Origin: Botryotinia globosa
Lineage: Eukaryota; Ascomycota; Leotiomycetes; Helotiales; Sclerotiniaceae
Direction: 5' to 3'
DNA: 64,000 nucleotides
NCBI GenBank assembly: GCA_014898425.1
Contig: RCSZ01000010.1
Location: forward strand, 930,001-994,000
Every line of letters starts with the position of its first letter. The first letter of the stretch is position 1. Under the pieces are notes generated by a model. It was not told where the DNA came from, ran no database searches, and saw only the letters and a list, made by a program, of their open reading frames with translations. Of the stretch, positions 11,918 to 24,776 are shown piece after piece. The translations under genes were made by a program, and so were the position numbers.

Positions 11918-13088
11918 ATGGCCGCCAACATGGAACCTTTGGAGAAAGATGTGGAACAGGCAGAGTCGCAACCGATGATTGGGGAAGAGACACACAACGA
12001 TAGATATGAGCCCAACGAGGGGAAAAGAAAGAAGGGTCTGGCGAGTAAAATCGTCGATATTGCTTGCATTGGGTTGAATATCATCAGTACAGTAGTTCTT
12101 GTTTTTCTCAATAAATGGTTTGTGTAAACTCTATCCTTGATGCCAAAACATAAGATCTAATGATAACGTAGGATATTTAAAGACCCCCAGCTGCGAAATA
12201 TGCAAATATCCTTTGCGATGTGGCACTTTACATGCACAACCATTGTGTTATGGATAGCTAGTCGTTCTTCCTTCAAGCTTTTTGTTCCCATACGGCTGCC
12301 ATTCCTTCAAATGCTTCCGTTATGCTGCTTCTTTGCTGGCTTTCTCATACTTGGAAATATGAGTTTAGCATTCAACTCTGTTGGCTTCTATCAGTCAGTT
12401 ACCCCCTCCTTCTTTCCAATATCCCACTAATTATCCTCTTCAAACCAGACTCGCCAAAATAATGACCACACCCTGCGTGGCTCTTCTCCAATACATCTTC
12501 CTCTCCAAAGCCGTCTCCGCGCAAACTATTCTCGCCCTCGCCAGCGTCTGCGTGGGTGTAGGTCTAACCAATACTGGAGCCTCGGGAACTACCACATTCG
12601 GCGCATCCATTGCCATTGCTGCATTTGTAGTAACTGCATTCTATCAAGTCTGGATTGGCAAGAAACTCACCGATTTCAAAGTCTCCTCTCCACAACTTTT
12701 ACTTAATCAAGCCCCAATATCCGTTTTGATTCTGGCGTTTTTGGCACCGTTCTTCGATACAAAACCAGATGTGTCGGTTATACCAAGGGATACACTTATT
12801 GCATTAAGTTTGAGTGGATTGGCGGCTGCATTGTTGAATTTGAGTCAATTCTTGATTATTGGAAGGATGTCAGCATTGACATTCAATGTTGCTTCCAAGT
12901 ATGAACCCCTTTCCTATTATCTTACATCCAAACGTCATGTGCTAACCCATTCATCCAGTGTCAAAACTATCATAATCCTCACCTACGGTTTCATGAGCGA
13001 AGGTCGAGTCCTCACCATCAAAGATTCCATGGGCATATTACTAGCTTTGGGCGGTGCAACAGTATATAGCCAGCTTTCACAGCGGTGA
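11918..13088 (+). CDS. SLC35E-type (TPT/nucleotide-sugar) transporter
   Basis: Exons are 11918-12117, 12172-12393, 12449-12898 and 12959-13088, giving 333 aa. After a hydrophilic N-terminus (about 40 residues) there are some nine or ten hydrophobic segments, starting IVDIACIGLNIISTVVLVFLN. LNKW, FYQLAKIMTTPCVALLQ, GKKLTDFKVSSPQLLLNQAP and the terminal VKTIIILTYGF/GGATVYSQL match the triose-phosphate translocator/SLC35E3 family of the drug/metabolite transporter superfamily, which is usually placed in Golgi or ER membranes. The substrate cannot be read from sequence. Several introns fall inside membrane segments, but every join keeps conserved residues in frame. Confidence 0.9.
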
Positions 13089-13977
13089 GAGAAGCATGTT
13101 CTAATTTATAACGAACCTTGAAGCCATAGGTGAAATCCAGGCGTCGGAGGATGAACTAGGTGTTTAGTATGTAAAATCTTCAATCTTTGAATTGGATAGA
13201 TAGAGAGATAATTCGAATAACATTTACTGTTCTAAAAAAAATGAGCTGGATGAAAATACTGAAAAACATCTGGCGTATCTATTAGAAGCGAAAAGCTCAC
13301 GCCGGACCTATATATATATACATGTCCAGGTGTGATGAATTCAAGTCTGTAAATCTAATTGGGGATGAATGAGTATTCATATGCAGTTTCAATAATCGGC
13401 AGCTATGTGGATGTTCTAAGCAGATAGAGTAGCTCGTTGGTGCTCAATACAATTGAATCAAAGCATCCATCTGCCCCGCTGTGATCCCGTTAATTGAAGG
13501 TGGCGAGTTCAAGAGTATAAGATGAGAGAGATTCATCACGCATGACCTCCAATTAAAGATTTGAATATCCACCATTCCACATTTATAACTTCAATTGAGT
13601 ATCACAGAGCAAACTAGATGGGTATAGTTTCGAAACACGGACAAAGTACCTACGTATACATGAGATCAATATCAAATACACCAAAACGCAGAGTTCCATT
13701 TTCAAATGGTGATATCCATTGTGTTGTTTTCAAATATACATTTCTAAACTCCTTACGCCTGATGCCTAAACCCATTAGACAATGCTAAGGTGTCAAAAAG
13801 ACAACATGAAGAAAGACAACAGTGTATACTACGCTAATTCATTATATGTACCACAACCCGTTTACCATATCCATATCATACCAATCATACATTCTACATG
13901 TAGAATCTATTCTTCTCGACCGAACTCAGCATCAACTCATCCACACCGTGTATCAACCATCCGTCGACCAACCTCAT
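13089..13977. other. Convergent intergenic region
   Basis: 3' flanks of the transporter and the ABCG gene; a short tatatatata run lies near 13311. No gene seen. Confidence 0.6.
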
Positions 13978-16900
13978 TTACCGTCTCTCTACCAACAAGA
14001 AATGCATCGCCACATATGCTAAGAAGATAAAGGCACCGGCGAAGATAGCGAGATTGATTGCATCTGGCCAGAATGCCTGTGTGTTAAATCCGAAACTGCT
14101 CAAGATTACGGCGCCGGGAACGGTGATGTCGAGTTTGTATTTCTGATCCACGAGTGTCAAATATGTGACTTCATTGACAATTAACGATTCGAAGCCGTAG
14201 TGGAAAATCGATAAGGATTGTAGCCAAAGAGCGGATTTGGGGATAGCATCGTGGTTGAGGAGAAGACCGGCAAAGAGGAGACTAAATAGCATGACAAGAC
14301 TTCCGATGAGACTTGCAACGCCGTTATCTTTGAAGACAATACCAAGGAAGAGACAGATTGCGGCCGCCGCGAGGTTGAAGAGGACGAGGATGAGGAGAAA
14401 TTTGAAGAAATTAGGAGCTTCAGCTACAAGTCCAGTCATAGGGTATAAGATAGAGCCCATAATGAGAGGAGGAATAATTCGGAGTGGTACGATATCGAAG
14501 AGAACTTTGGCGAAAAAATACGTGACGGGAGAGTAGTAGCCATTTGCTCTTTCTCTGACAAAAACCATTCGCTCGGTAGCAAAGACGTTCAGACTGGAGA
14601 GGGTACTGAAACCGAAAAGCGCTAGAATGAAGAAGAATAGTCCCAAGCGATTTTGGAATCCCGGAATGTCGTCTGTCAGGCCATAAAACAAGAATCCAGA
14701 AAGTACAGCCAACAAAATTGCGATTGCGTAGTGTGTCAACATCAACATCGGATTTCTGTAAAGATTGCGCCAGGTACGTTGTGAGAGAATAACAAATTGT
14801 CGAAGGTATCCAATTCTTGCATATCCTCTGCCCATCGTAGTTGTGGCCATTGCGCTGTTATCCTGTACATGTCCATTTGTGGTTCCATTGGCATTTTGAG
14901 CAGCGGAAACAGCGTTTTTGAGGTCATCCTGAAGATCTCTGGCGATTGGAGATTGTGCATAAGAAGATACCAGAACATCCAACTCCGAACCAGATCCAGG
15001 TGCATCAGGTGGTAAATTATCTGGATCTTCGGCAATCGATGAGTGTTGTCTTGACATCCTAAGCCAATGCTGATTCGCCTCTGGGTCTACAGGTGCCTCA
15101 TCAGGTTGGGAAGTAGGAGTCTCTACTCCACTTTTCTTACGAGTGAAAAGCTCACGTTCTTGCCTTGCCCTCACAGAGTCACGACGTTTGCCTTTAGGTC
15201 TTAACAGGGACTCGCTTGGGCTACCAACAACAGGCTCCTCGATGCTACCGCCAGAGATGCTTGCAATTGACTTAACCGCTCTAGTACTGCTTGCTCCAAC
15301 GCTTGGTGTAACGCCGTGTCTGAAGTCGGATGTAGTATCATCAATCGGGGTACGAGGTGTACCAACATGCATAGTCAAATCGACCAGGTAGTCGGCAATG
15401 TTGAATCCAGGTGGGCAGGCGTAACCAATGTGATCGAAGTATTCTTGACAAAGATTGAACTCGCCAGAATAGACCGTTCTTCCTTTTGCGAGAAGGAGTA
15501 ATCTATCGAACAAAGCCACAATGTTGGATCTTGGTTGATGAATGGTAAAAATGACCGTTCTTTTGTAGTTCTTGGCCAGGTTGACAAGACATTCGATGAC
15601 GTTGAATGCGTTGTATGCATCAAGACCACTGGTTGGCTCATCGAGGAACAATATGCTTGGACTGGTAACCAATTCACAAGCGATTCCAACTCGACGTTTT
15701 TCACCACCAGAAATACCGCGACCCTTGCCATCCTCAGAACCAATCAAGGAATCCTTGATATGAGAGATACCAAGCTGTCGCTCAACTTCAAAGACTCTCT
15801 GCTCCTTGGCTGATCTTCCCATGTCTCTTGGCAATCTCAAAAGAGCGCTAGTCATGATCGTTTCGTGAACGGTAAGAGTAGGTAACATAGCATCTTCCTG
15901 ATCAACAAACCCAATGACGCTTCTGTATTCGTTATCTGTGACCTTTTCGCCATTGACATAGAAATTTCCTTGAACAACACCTCGCTTATTTTTACGAGCA
16001 AGAATGTCAAGAAAGGTGGTTTTACCAGCTCCAGATGCACCCATGATGGCCATGATCTCGCCAGGATGAGCTACACCTTGAACACCAGTCAAGATCTGCT
16101 TTCCATTTATATTGTATGAAACATTCTCGAAGTATAGGGAGGCGGGCTTGTGATCGGTCATTAGCTTGATGCTCTCGTCATCGGAATCGTCTAGATGAAT
16201 AGGGCCGTATTTGAATTGCCTTCGAGACAAGTACCAAACTAAAAGAATAACCCCAACAACAAATAGAGATGCAATGGCAATGACACCGGCGATCAAAGGC
16301 GTGTTGATTCTCTTGATAGGGCGTTCGTATCCGGGAATCTCGGTTTCGTAAAGACATTCTCCCGCCTGACAATTGATAAAAATACTGCTGTCTCCAAACA
16401 TTTGTTGAATAAGCAAATCCATTTGAGGCTCCTTGAAAGTACATTCGTTGCTACCATCCTTCTGCTCACAATTAAAGGTGGCAGGACCTCTAATTTCTTG
16501 ATCGAGGAAGTCCGAAATGTCAACCGATCCGTTTTCACCGCAAAGCATTCGGTCCGGAACACACTTGCAAGCAATGTTTTCACATTTTGCGCTGGTCGAG
16601 TTGCGGTCATATTCGTTTTGCGCGCCCGATGTACAAGTATCCAACGAACAATAGAACGACTCTCTCTCGTCGACCCAGAATTGAAAGTCGCAGGTCTCTA
16701 CTTCAGCGTTGCAGGTGAAAGTCACCTGGGGCTTCTTGCCATCCAAGATATCCAGAATCTTTCTGTTGGTGACGTCGCACATCTGGTAGTTCTCCTTTAC
16801 AACCTCGCCATTTTGATAACAGACGCCTCCTTCTTTTTCTGGCATTAGAGCATTGCATGCCTTGTTGTTCGTGCAGACATTGCAGTTGATTCCTGTCCAG

Positions 16901-17331
16901 CCATCTTCGCAAGCGCATGAATCTGTCGTTCGCATAGGTCGATCCTTTCCATCTGCCAAAGAGCCACAAACTATTAAGAGTCAGTAAAGATGTTTTCCAG
17001 TGTTTGAAGCAAGTCTGGCTAACCTGGCTGGAGACAGTCGTCGCCACCGAATCCTGGTGGACAAGAGCATTTGCCATTGTATTGATTGCAGTCAGAATAT
17101 TGTCCGCAAGTAAATGCGGGCAGTAAACAATTAAAACTGTATTCGGTCAGCAAGAGATTGTGGCCCAGAAGAAGAGGCGCAGTACCAAGGAGGACAATCG
17201 TCAGGTCGGTCGTCCATGAGAGCTAATTGGGCTTTCATCGAGTCTATCGACGAATAATTCGTGAAAGCGTGCGCGTTCCACGATAGAGACAGAGTGGCGA
17301 GGACTACAGTCCCTAGTTGAAGTCGTTTCAT
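13978..17331 (-). CDS. ADP1: ABCG-family half-transporter with EGF-like ectodomain (Adp1-like)
   Basis: Exons, in transcript order, are 17331-17186, 17136-17024 and 16970-13978, giving 1,083 aa, close to yeast Adp1 (about 1,050). A signal peptide (1-22, ending AHA) is followed by a Cys-rich luminal/extracellular region with EGF-like patterns ([24 protein letters not shown]). One membrane segment lies at about 310-332 ([20 protein letters not shown]). The nucleotide-binding domain has Walker [10 protein letters not shown] (about 396), signature ISGGEKRR (about 505) and Walker [13 protein letters not shown] (about 524). A Ser-rich linker (about 620-780) precedes an ABC2-type membrane domain with about six segments. 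The arrangement NBD then TMD is the ABCG type. Substrate unknown, as for yeast Adp1. Confidence 0.95.
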
Positions 17332-18188
17332 CGTTCGTGAATGTTTGCGAAAATCGCGATTGTTGAAAGTGGGAGCTTGCTGATGGAAGCAGCTTAATGC
17401 TGCGGTGAAGCGACGACTCTTGATGCCATGTAAAGTAGATTACGTAGAGGGATCCGAATAATACCTACTTGTATTGAATGAGAGAATAACAAAAAGGATA
17501 ATAAACAAAATGAAGCTTCCAAGGTTGTTGTTATCAAATGTTGAAGAGTTGATTGAATAGCTTAGGTACTGAGGTGAGAGTAGAAGGCAGTGGAGGTACC
17601 TAGGTAGGTAGGTAGTGTTATATCATTCACATTAGCTTGTCCGTCCACTGGTGGTCAGTCTCCTGTCCGTCCTGACTCCTAACAAGAATAATAAGCGGGG
17701 ATTGATAAATTAAAACCTGGAGCAAAGGCGAGGCAGCTGTCAGGAACCCAAAGATAAAGAGATAAGCTGTGAGGTTTGAGGTTTGAGAATGGATTAGAAA
17801 TCACGATTACATACGATAGATTTAGATGTATTATATGTTTGTTCATATCGTATAATAATTACCCTTCATATCTCAAAGTGGTGGATTGGTGGATGGACAT
17901 GTAAGATTACGTAAAGTAGAGTCTCGGAGTACCTAGGTCCTATTGGTTCTGATTCCTCACTCTTTCCTGGGGATGGGATGGCCGAGGTTTAACAATCTCC
18001 ACAATGCAATGTCATCCACGCCTTTCGGATCTACTCCATATGACAACTTCTTATTACTATTGCAATATTGAAAATGTAGGTTTGTTGAATATATATAAAG
18101 CGAAGATGTCCAATTCATATGCCAACTTCTCTTAGTCTTCTCTTCTAGACAATACTCTCCAACCCATATACACTATACCATCTCAAAC
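17332..18188. other. Divergent intergenic region (ABCG / aminotransferase promoters)
   Basis: No coding region. It has a TACCTAGGTAGGTAGGTAG stretch near 17596 and another CCTAGG near 17933. Confidence 0.6.
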
Positions 18189-19440
18189 ATGGTCAAGATT
18201 GAGCCTTTCGCCGTAGAACAAGTACTACCCCTCCATTCCATTCTCCACCAAAACCGAAATGTCTCTAACATTCTAACTCCAGTGGATGGACAAATATGAG
18301 GTCACACCTGGGGTTCTCAATATTGCAGAAACATGTGCAGCTTCCATCTCCATTGACGATCTCGTAAAGTTATCCGAAGATACAAATCTGCCTCATCCAA
18401 TATCAACCTCGACCAAACTCACATACGGACACATCCGTGGATCGCCCGCTCTTCGGGAACGTCTAGCGTCTCTTTATTCCGCTAGAACTGGCTCGCCTCT
18501 ATCACCAGAGAGTATACTTCTCACGCGCGGTGCCATCGAAGCGAATTTCCTCACATTATATACGTTAATTGGCCCTGGAGATCATGTAGTTTGTGTGCAT
18601 CCAACTTATCAACAACTATACTCTGTTCCACAAAGTCTCGGTGCGGAAGTCTCGCTATGGAAGTTACACAAGGGGAAGAAGTTCATTCCTGATCTAGAGG
18701 AGCTGAAGCAATTAGTCAAAGATAATACCAAGATGATTATTATCAATAATCCAAACAACCCCACAGGCGCTACAATTCCAAAGTCCGTTTTACAAGGCTT
18801 GACGGAGCTTGCGAGAGAAAAAGGAATCATTATTTTGAGCGACGAAGTTTACCGACCATTGTTTCACGGAATATCAGTAGCTGATGCTGAATTCCCTCCA
18901 TCAATGGTATCCATGCCTTACGAGAAAATCGTAGTCACTGGCTCCATGTCAAAAGCTTACTCGCTGGCTGGTATTCGTATCGGTTGGGTCGCATGCAAGG
19001 ACAAAGCTATCATCGAAGCTCTCACAGAAGCTCGAGATTACACCACTATTTCTGTTTCGCAGCTGGACGATCAAGTTGCCTCTTATGCCATGAATCAATC
19101 TGTCATCCACGCACTCCTTGGCAGGAACATCACACTTGCCAAAACCAATGTGGCACTAGTGGATGCTTTTGTCAACGAACATAGCGAGAATCTGTCTTGG
19201 GTTAAGCCAAATGGTGGCACTACAGCCTTTGTCAAAGTGGAAAACAAAAAGGAGCCAGTGGATGATGTACAATTCTGTGTGGATGTCATCGAGAAGACCA
19301 AGGTTATGGTCTTGCCAGGTTCTAAATGTTTTGGCGAGGAATTTAAAGGTTATGTGAGAATTGGATTTGTGTGCGAGACGGAGGTCTTGAAAGAAGGTCT
19401 GCAAAAACTGGGAGGATACATTAGGGATTATCTTAAGTGA
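18189..19440 (+). CDS. PLP-dependent class I/II aminotransferase
   Basis: Exons are 18189-18221 and 18283-19440, giving 396 aa. The tiny first exon encodes MVKIEPFAVEQ and joins to WMDKYE. Fold-type I features are clear: NPNNPTGA (substrate/PLP contact), DEVYRPLF (Asp binding the pyridine nitrogen), and the PLP lysine in GSMSKAYSLAGIRIGW (about K235). The C-terminus has the arginine of GYVRIGF, which usually binds the substrate carboxylate. It is closest to the aminotransferase subgroup often labelled ACC-synthase-like or capreomycidine-synthase-like in fungi. No organelle signal is evident, so it is probably cytosolic. Substrate is not determinable. Confidence 0.92.
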
Positions 19441-20243
19441 TAAATACCTAGTAATGAATAGAAATTATGATGATTCAAGAAAAGTTTCAAACCAACACAA
19501 CACTGTAATGAATGAGAACATTGTTCCTACTCAGTGCACCGTTATACTGTTTCAAAACGCATTTTGATTTCATGGCGAGGTGAGCTACTTGTTAGACTGC
19601 AGTCCAGACCACTCAACATGGTCCCCAATAATCCCGACTAGTCGACTGATTGTAAACTCTCAATGTTTGGGCGCAAAACAATGTTTAAATTAAATGCAAA
19701 GATGCAAATTTTCTAAAGCAGGTGGAGGATTGAAGACATGAGAACATTCAAATTGGAATTATCACCCCAAAGCGACCGGATCACCTAATTGATTCAGGTA
19801 TTTGAAAGCTTTGCATTAAATTGTCGGGTTACACTCGAACTGGTCAACAAAACGCTATGAACAGCCCCAAAAAAACTCATCTTGACATCGTTCATTCACT
19901 TACCCGTAGTCATACATTCATCAGCAAGAGAAGAGAATACACCATGCATCTGTATCGATATTCAAATTCTTTCCTAATCTTTGTATTCTCCATTGGGTAT
20001 AAACATATATCTAAAGCATAATCATAGTCATAAGCAAACAAACATCGCAATCCCTCCATTCCTCATTGTCATTATCGTCTCTCGTTCCTTCATCTTCCTC
20101 GTCGATTCCCGCCCATTCAACCAAAACCTCCCATCATTAATTGTTCATCAATCATTGCCCCCATACCCGCTTTCCTAGCTCGCATCTCTCCCCAAAGGCA
20201 AACACAAAAGACATAACCCTCCAACTCTCATACCTTCTCACAC
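19441..20243. other. Convergent intergenic region
   Basis: 3' flanks of the aminotransferase and the small membrane protein. Open frames here are low-complexity and unsupported. Confidence 0.55.
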
Positions 20244-20750
20244 TCAAGAAATCTCAAGAGCCATTCCCTTTCCCACCACACCAAGCCCATTCATTGCAAC
20301 CCCCTCCTTGCCGCCAGAAGAATAGAAAATCTCTCTGAACTTAATGCCCTCCTCCCCATTCCCATGCGCACACTCAAATCCCGTGCTTGCATTCTCCCGT
20401 CCCGCTTTCGCACTGCTCAATCCAATCATACTTTTAACCTTTCTCATTCCCTTGATTCTATTCAAGCCACCCATCGCGATATCCATGCCGTCCATCTCAA
20501 TCTCCATATCATCTTCAAATTCAACAGCACTTCCATTCAACGCCTTGCCGACGGAAAATCCAGCAATGCCATTTCCGCTATTGACGGAAGCTTCGAGTGC
20601 CGCGGCCCTCGCCATGGCTTTGCTCGTCTGCACACCATAGGTATAGAGAGCCGTGAAAACGAGAGAAGTGCCTAGCATGACGTGGAGGGTGTAGAGGATG
20701 TAGAGGGTGATGGATTTAGAGCTGAGGAGGTAGGCGAGGTTGGAGAACAT
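20244..20750 (-). CDS. Small membrane protein of unknown function
   Basis: Intronless, 168 aa. One strong hydrophobic segment lies near the N-terminus (about 12-42, SITLYILYTLHVMLGTSLVF). It is followed by a Gly/Met-rich, partly acidic soluble tail. No known family is recognised. The frame is favoured over the antisense frames because it has an ATG in a plausible context, a membrane segment and a long non-repetitive reading frame. The low-complexity tail leaves some doubt. Confidence 0.5.
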   Translation of the reverse strand: MFSNLAYLLSSKSITLYILYTLHVMLGTSLVFTALYTYGVQTSKAMARAAALEASVNSGNGIAGFSVGKALNGSAVEFEDDMEIEMDGMDIAMGGLNRIKGMRKVKSMIGLSSAKAGRENASTGFECAHGNGEEGIKFREIFYSSGGKEGVAMNGLGVVGKGMALEIS

Positions 20751-22016
20751 CTTTATTGATGTAGGATTTGTATTTTGAGGAGTACTCTTTGTATTTCGAG
20801 TAGTGGATTTATAGTTGTAGAGTATAGTTGATAGTCGAGATTGATGATGGGAGTAACAAAGTGTATGTTTGTTGACCGGGCCGGGGAGTTAAATGAGGAG
20901 ATTTGACACAGTGAATTGATAGTAATTTATGATGGGATTGTAATTGGTTTCGTGGATAGTTGGTAAGGTTGAAGTTGTAAATTGTAAGTTGGATAAGGAA
21001 GATTGATGTTGAGTGAGTTGAGTCGAGTTATATGTAGAGCTTCGGAAAAGGCAAGAGCAGATCACTTATATCTATTTTTTCTTGATTGTTGTGATCTCCC
21101 TCAACCCCATATTCTAAAGTCATCGTGAAGTTACTACGATGAATGAATTTCTCCTTGCAAGGAATATGCTCGCAATTCCATTCATGCCCATAGAAGCAGC
21201 AAATCATCCCATGATTTTGAGGGAGTGAAACCCCTCAAGCGAGCCCAACTGCCAGCACATCCCTCGCGTGAAAGGAAAAGACACCCGTGGACAGTCTCAT
21301 TTCAGGGGTAGCCACGGTAAATGCATTCATGTCAATAATATGAGCCGCGAGTATAGGGCTTCATTTTCAGCGCATGAAGCACCTTTCAACGTCGACTAAT
21401 CTTTTCGCCGAGTGTACTACGTCAGTGCGGAGTCCTTCTGGAACATCTGAAAGAAGGGCATGGTGACAGGAGATCGTGAGATGGAGATGAAATCGTAGGA
21501 AGGGGGGAATAGAGTTTAGTAGTAAGGGTTGAACGGCATTGATGGCCTCAAACTTCAAATGTTACCCAGCCACCACAACATATCGACTTCACGACTCAGA
21601 TGCTTGGCCATCATCTATGTATTATGGGGGATGATAGAGTGCGTGTTTGATGGAAGTAATATTATGTGATGGGTGGTTCGTCGTATGTTTGGCGGTTGGG
21701 CATTCACACCTTCAGATCGGCGGGTCTGAGTGTTTTGTAAGATATTCGACCTCCTGCCATTGACTTTTCCGTGATATACACATGACTCATTCAAATTGAT
21801 TTGGAATACTCAATTCCCATCAATGAATTTCGAATATTTCCCGTTCATATCGTTAGATTTCTTTGATTGACACATATAACATGCAGTCTTCGAGAATCCT
21901 GAATTATATGTCTCGCAGTGTGTGTTGCCGCCTCGCCGGCTCATTTCCCTCGCCAGGTTATGTTCATCTGACGGTCAAAGCAAGTCGCTTGTCGATCAAC
22001 TTTTACTCTGGGTAAG

Positions 22017-22120
22017 TAGGTAGGTAGGTAGGTAGGTAGGTAGGTAGGTAGGTAGGTAGATAGGTAGATAGGTAGATAGGTAGATAGGCAGGTAGGCAGG
22101 TAGGTAGGTAAGTAGGTGAG
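22017..22120. repeat. (TAGG)n / (TAGA)n compound microsatellite
   Basis: About 100 bp of mostly TAGG units with interspersed TAGA and CAGG variants, about 260 bp upstream of the GST start codon. Confidence 0.95.
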
Positions 22121-22281
22121 TAGCTGTGCAACCATGATGAAGTAATAAACACTCGTCGTTCTACAATAGACGAAAAGTCAATGACGTTGGTGAGATATCC
22201 CCGCATCGGCACATCCCCACAACTCATGCTTTGTTCGTATTCTTCACTTCACCTCTCCATTCTCTATCAAAGTTCACATTT

Positions 22282-22309
22282 CAGATCTCAGATCTCAGAT
22301 CTCAGATCT
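22282..22309. repeat. (CAGATCT)4 tandem array in GST 5' UTR
   Basis: Four exact CAGATCT units, 70 bp upstream of the GST ATG. Confidence 0.9.
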
Positions 22310-22378
22310 CAACCCTCAAATTTCAAACATCTCCAGTCCATTTCAGTTATTCCATCTATTATCAAGGATAAACCCAAC

Positions 22379-23606
22379 ATGTCTTCCAATTTCTATCTCA
22401 AAGGTACCCCGGATGAGGTCAAAAATGCAAAGGTTGGTTGCTATTGGGTTGCCTACCAAACTATACAGCTGACTGAGATAATGAAGGGACTTCATCTTGT
22501 AACAATGTCAACGCCCAATGGCAAAAAAGTTCAGATTATGCTCGAGGAGTTAAAGGCGGCCTATGGAACCGAATGTAATGAGCGCCACCTGTAATGAAGT
22601 GTACAGAGTCTTGCTAAGAAATAATCAGACACCCACACTCTTATTAATATCTCAACTAATGAGCAAAAGAAAGACTGGTTCTTGAAGTTGAATCCGAATG
22701 GTTTGTTATCATGGAAAGTTGTGTGGGAGGTCGATGCTTAGTATCTTGCAGGTCGAATTCCTATTCTCATCGATAACACCAAGACTCCTCCATTTCCTGT
22801 CATGGAGACCAGTGCAGAATTGCTTTATCTCTTAAAAGAGTTCGATAACAAGGATCTTTTTGGATTCAAGGATGAGTTGGAGAGAAACGAATGCCTTCAA
22901 TGGCTGTTCTTCTGGCATGGTAGTGTAAGGTCTTCGTCGCCCTGAAAATACTTCCCGGCTAACTGTTTGATAGGGTGCCCCGGTGAGTCCGCGCATAGAG
23001 ATATCATCTATACCATTATTGTTTTATGGAGGGTTCCTGAACTCTCGGCATTCTCTAGAAATTCCATCTAAATTCATCATGTTTTAGCATTACTAATGAC
23101 TTCAATTTGTAGTACCAAGGCCAAACGAACTACTTTTCCAAGGTTATGAAAGGGAAGAGTCCAGGTTAGTAGCCATGTAACTTTATGCACAGCATTCAAC
23201 TAAGATCGGTGGATACATAGAAGCTTTAGAGAGATTCAAGAACGAGACCCTGCGCGTATTTGGGGTGCTCGAAATTCGCTTGTCGGGCAAATATACTGGT
23301 GAGCCTCGTGATTACTTGGCTGGCAATGGAAAAGGAAAATATTCCGTTGCAGATATTGGAACTTGGCGTAAGTTGTCTCGATAATCTGTATGGTGCCTTC
23401 GTTGACAATGAATTTCAGCATGGTTAAGTGCATGGGAGTTCTCTGGTGCATTCACAAAGGAAGACATGAATGCATTCCCGCATCTATTGAAGTGGATTGA
23501 TCGGATTGCTGAGGTTAGCAATGCCCATTTGAACGATGACTCTTGCTAACAACATTAGCGGCCTGCCGTTCAAAGTGGAATCTCTGAAAAATGGCAAAAT
23601 AAGTGA
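22379..23606 (+). CDS. Glutathione S-transferase, Ure2/Gtt-like, nine exons
   Basis: Exons are 22379-22432, 22487-22574, 22629-22700, 22752-22924, 22974-22982, 23113-23164, 23221-23367, 23419-23513 and 23559-23606, giving 245 aa. Introns are 45-130 nt. The thioredoxin-fold N-terminal half has LHLVTMSTPNGKKVQIMLEEL, LNPNGRIPILIDN (cis-Pro loop) and the METSAELLYLL glutathione-binding segment (E-S/T-A). The all-helical C-terminal half includes WLFFWHGSGAPYQGQTNYF, YSVADIGTWPWLSAWEF (conserved N-cap/hydrophobic staple region) and a final FPHLLKWIDRIAERPAVQSG. It probably conjugates or reduces with glutathione in the cytosol. Exon 5 is only nine bases (Gly-Ala-Pro). The model is supported by the continuous family-like protein it gives. 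No truncation is seen. Confidence 0.9.
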
Positions 23607-24776
23607 ATTCAATTGCCCATATAATAGTGGTTAGGTCATTCACATTTGTCATGTATTTGCAATATTAGAGTGAATTAAGAGATCTGAAGGACCAATTATT
23701 ATTGCTTCAACCTTTATTAGTGTGGATGTATCTGATCCTTCTATCCATCTCAAGGCTCTGGCCCGATCAAGAGATGCTCAATCGAAATCATGTTCCTTTA
23801 AGCTTTCCATTGGCATTCAAGTTCTCATTCTGTATGATAAACCTGACGGCCACACCTGAGAAGATGACTTCTGGATGCGTTGCCTGCTTGCAAACACTCT
23901 TTCATCGCCTACTCATCTCGGTAATTGAGACATTTGAGAATTTAATTCTTGACGTGAGTGATTTTGATGCAAAAGAATCGATTGGTTATGTAGTTGCCTG
24001 TTTACTAGCGTTTCAACGAGCTCCCTACATAAAGTTCGGCTGCCGACAGAAGACTTTCTTTTCCTGCAACACTTTTTACTTTGCAGGTGTGTTTTAACTT
24101 TATCTAATTACTCTTCAAAGGTACTTTCCATGCGATTGTCAAATGTCAATGGTGCTTCTTGTTTGCTGCTGTTTCGTTTTCGTTTTTGCTTTTACTTTTT
24201 CTTGCGTGTGTTTGCTCTATCAAACATGTCTACCTAATAATAATTATCTTCGTCAGAATATGATTTTGCAGCCATGCTTTCTTTCATAAAGAGAGAAAGC
24301 GTCCCAACCCAAACCAGGGCAGATACACTCTTGTATCTAGAATTTTCAGCAACGAGATATTACTGCTGTCCGTGGACGTGCATACAAGCTCATTTCTCCT
24401 GCGGTTCCGTGAGAAGCAACTGATGAAGTTGACAACAAGAGTAACTTCCGAATATTGAATTCCCAACGCAATTACAGAAAGAATGCTTATTAGCTCGAAC
24501 TTATAAAGCGCCCCTAATTTCACTTTTGGTTAAGAACAGAAGTCCCTCCTGTTCCAGAATTACAACAGAAATAAATTTTGAAATATTCACCGTTTCTCCT
24601 CCCGGATTTCTCCACCTTGGATTGAACATTCAATTTAGCCATCATATCAATCAATAATTATTTTTAGAAAACTCTATACAGTCTATTCTCTTTCCATTTC
24701 AAATTTGAAAGCTAATCAACCACTCTTCTCCACGGATAGAAACACACATATCCAAGTCATCCAACTTTGCTCATCA
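23607..24776. other. Intergenic region
   Basis: About 1.2 kb. An open frame at 23702-24097 is present but shows no recognisable domain and is not called. Confidence 0.55.

Larger units (their letters stand above)
20751..22378. other. Long intergenic region with TAGG microsatellite
   Basis: About 1.6 kb without a supportable gene. It contains the TAGG/TAGA tract (22017-22120) and a 7-bp tandem array (22282-22309) just before the GST start. Confidence 0.6.

Noticed and set aside
22433..22468. Short alternative intron in the GST gene ending at the cag before CTGACTGAG
   Set aside because: It would be only 36 nt; the acceptor at 22486 gives a normal length, uses this ctgac as branch point and restores the family sequence.
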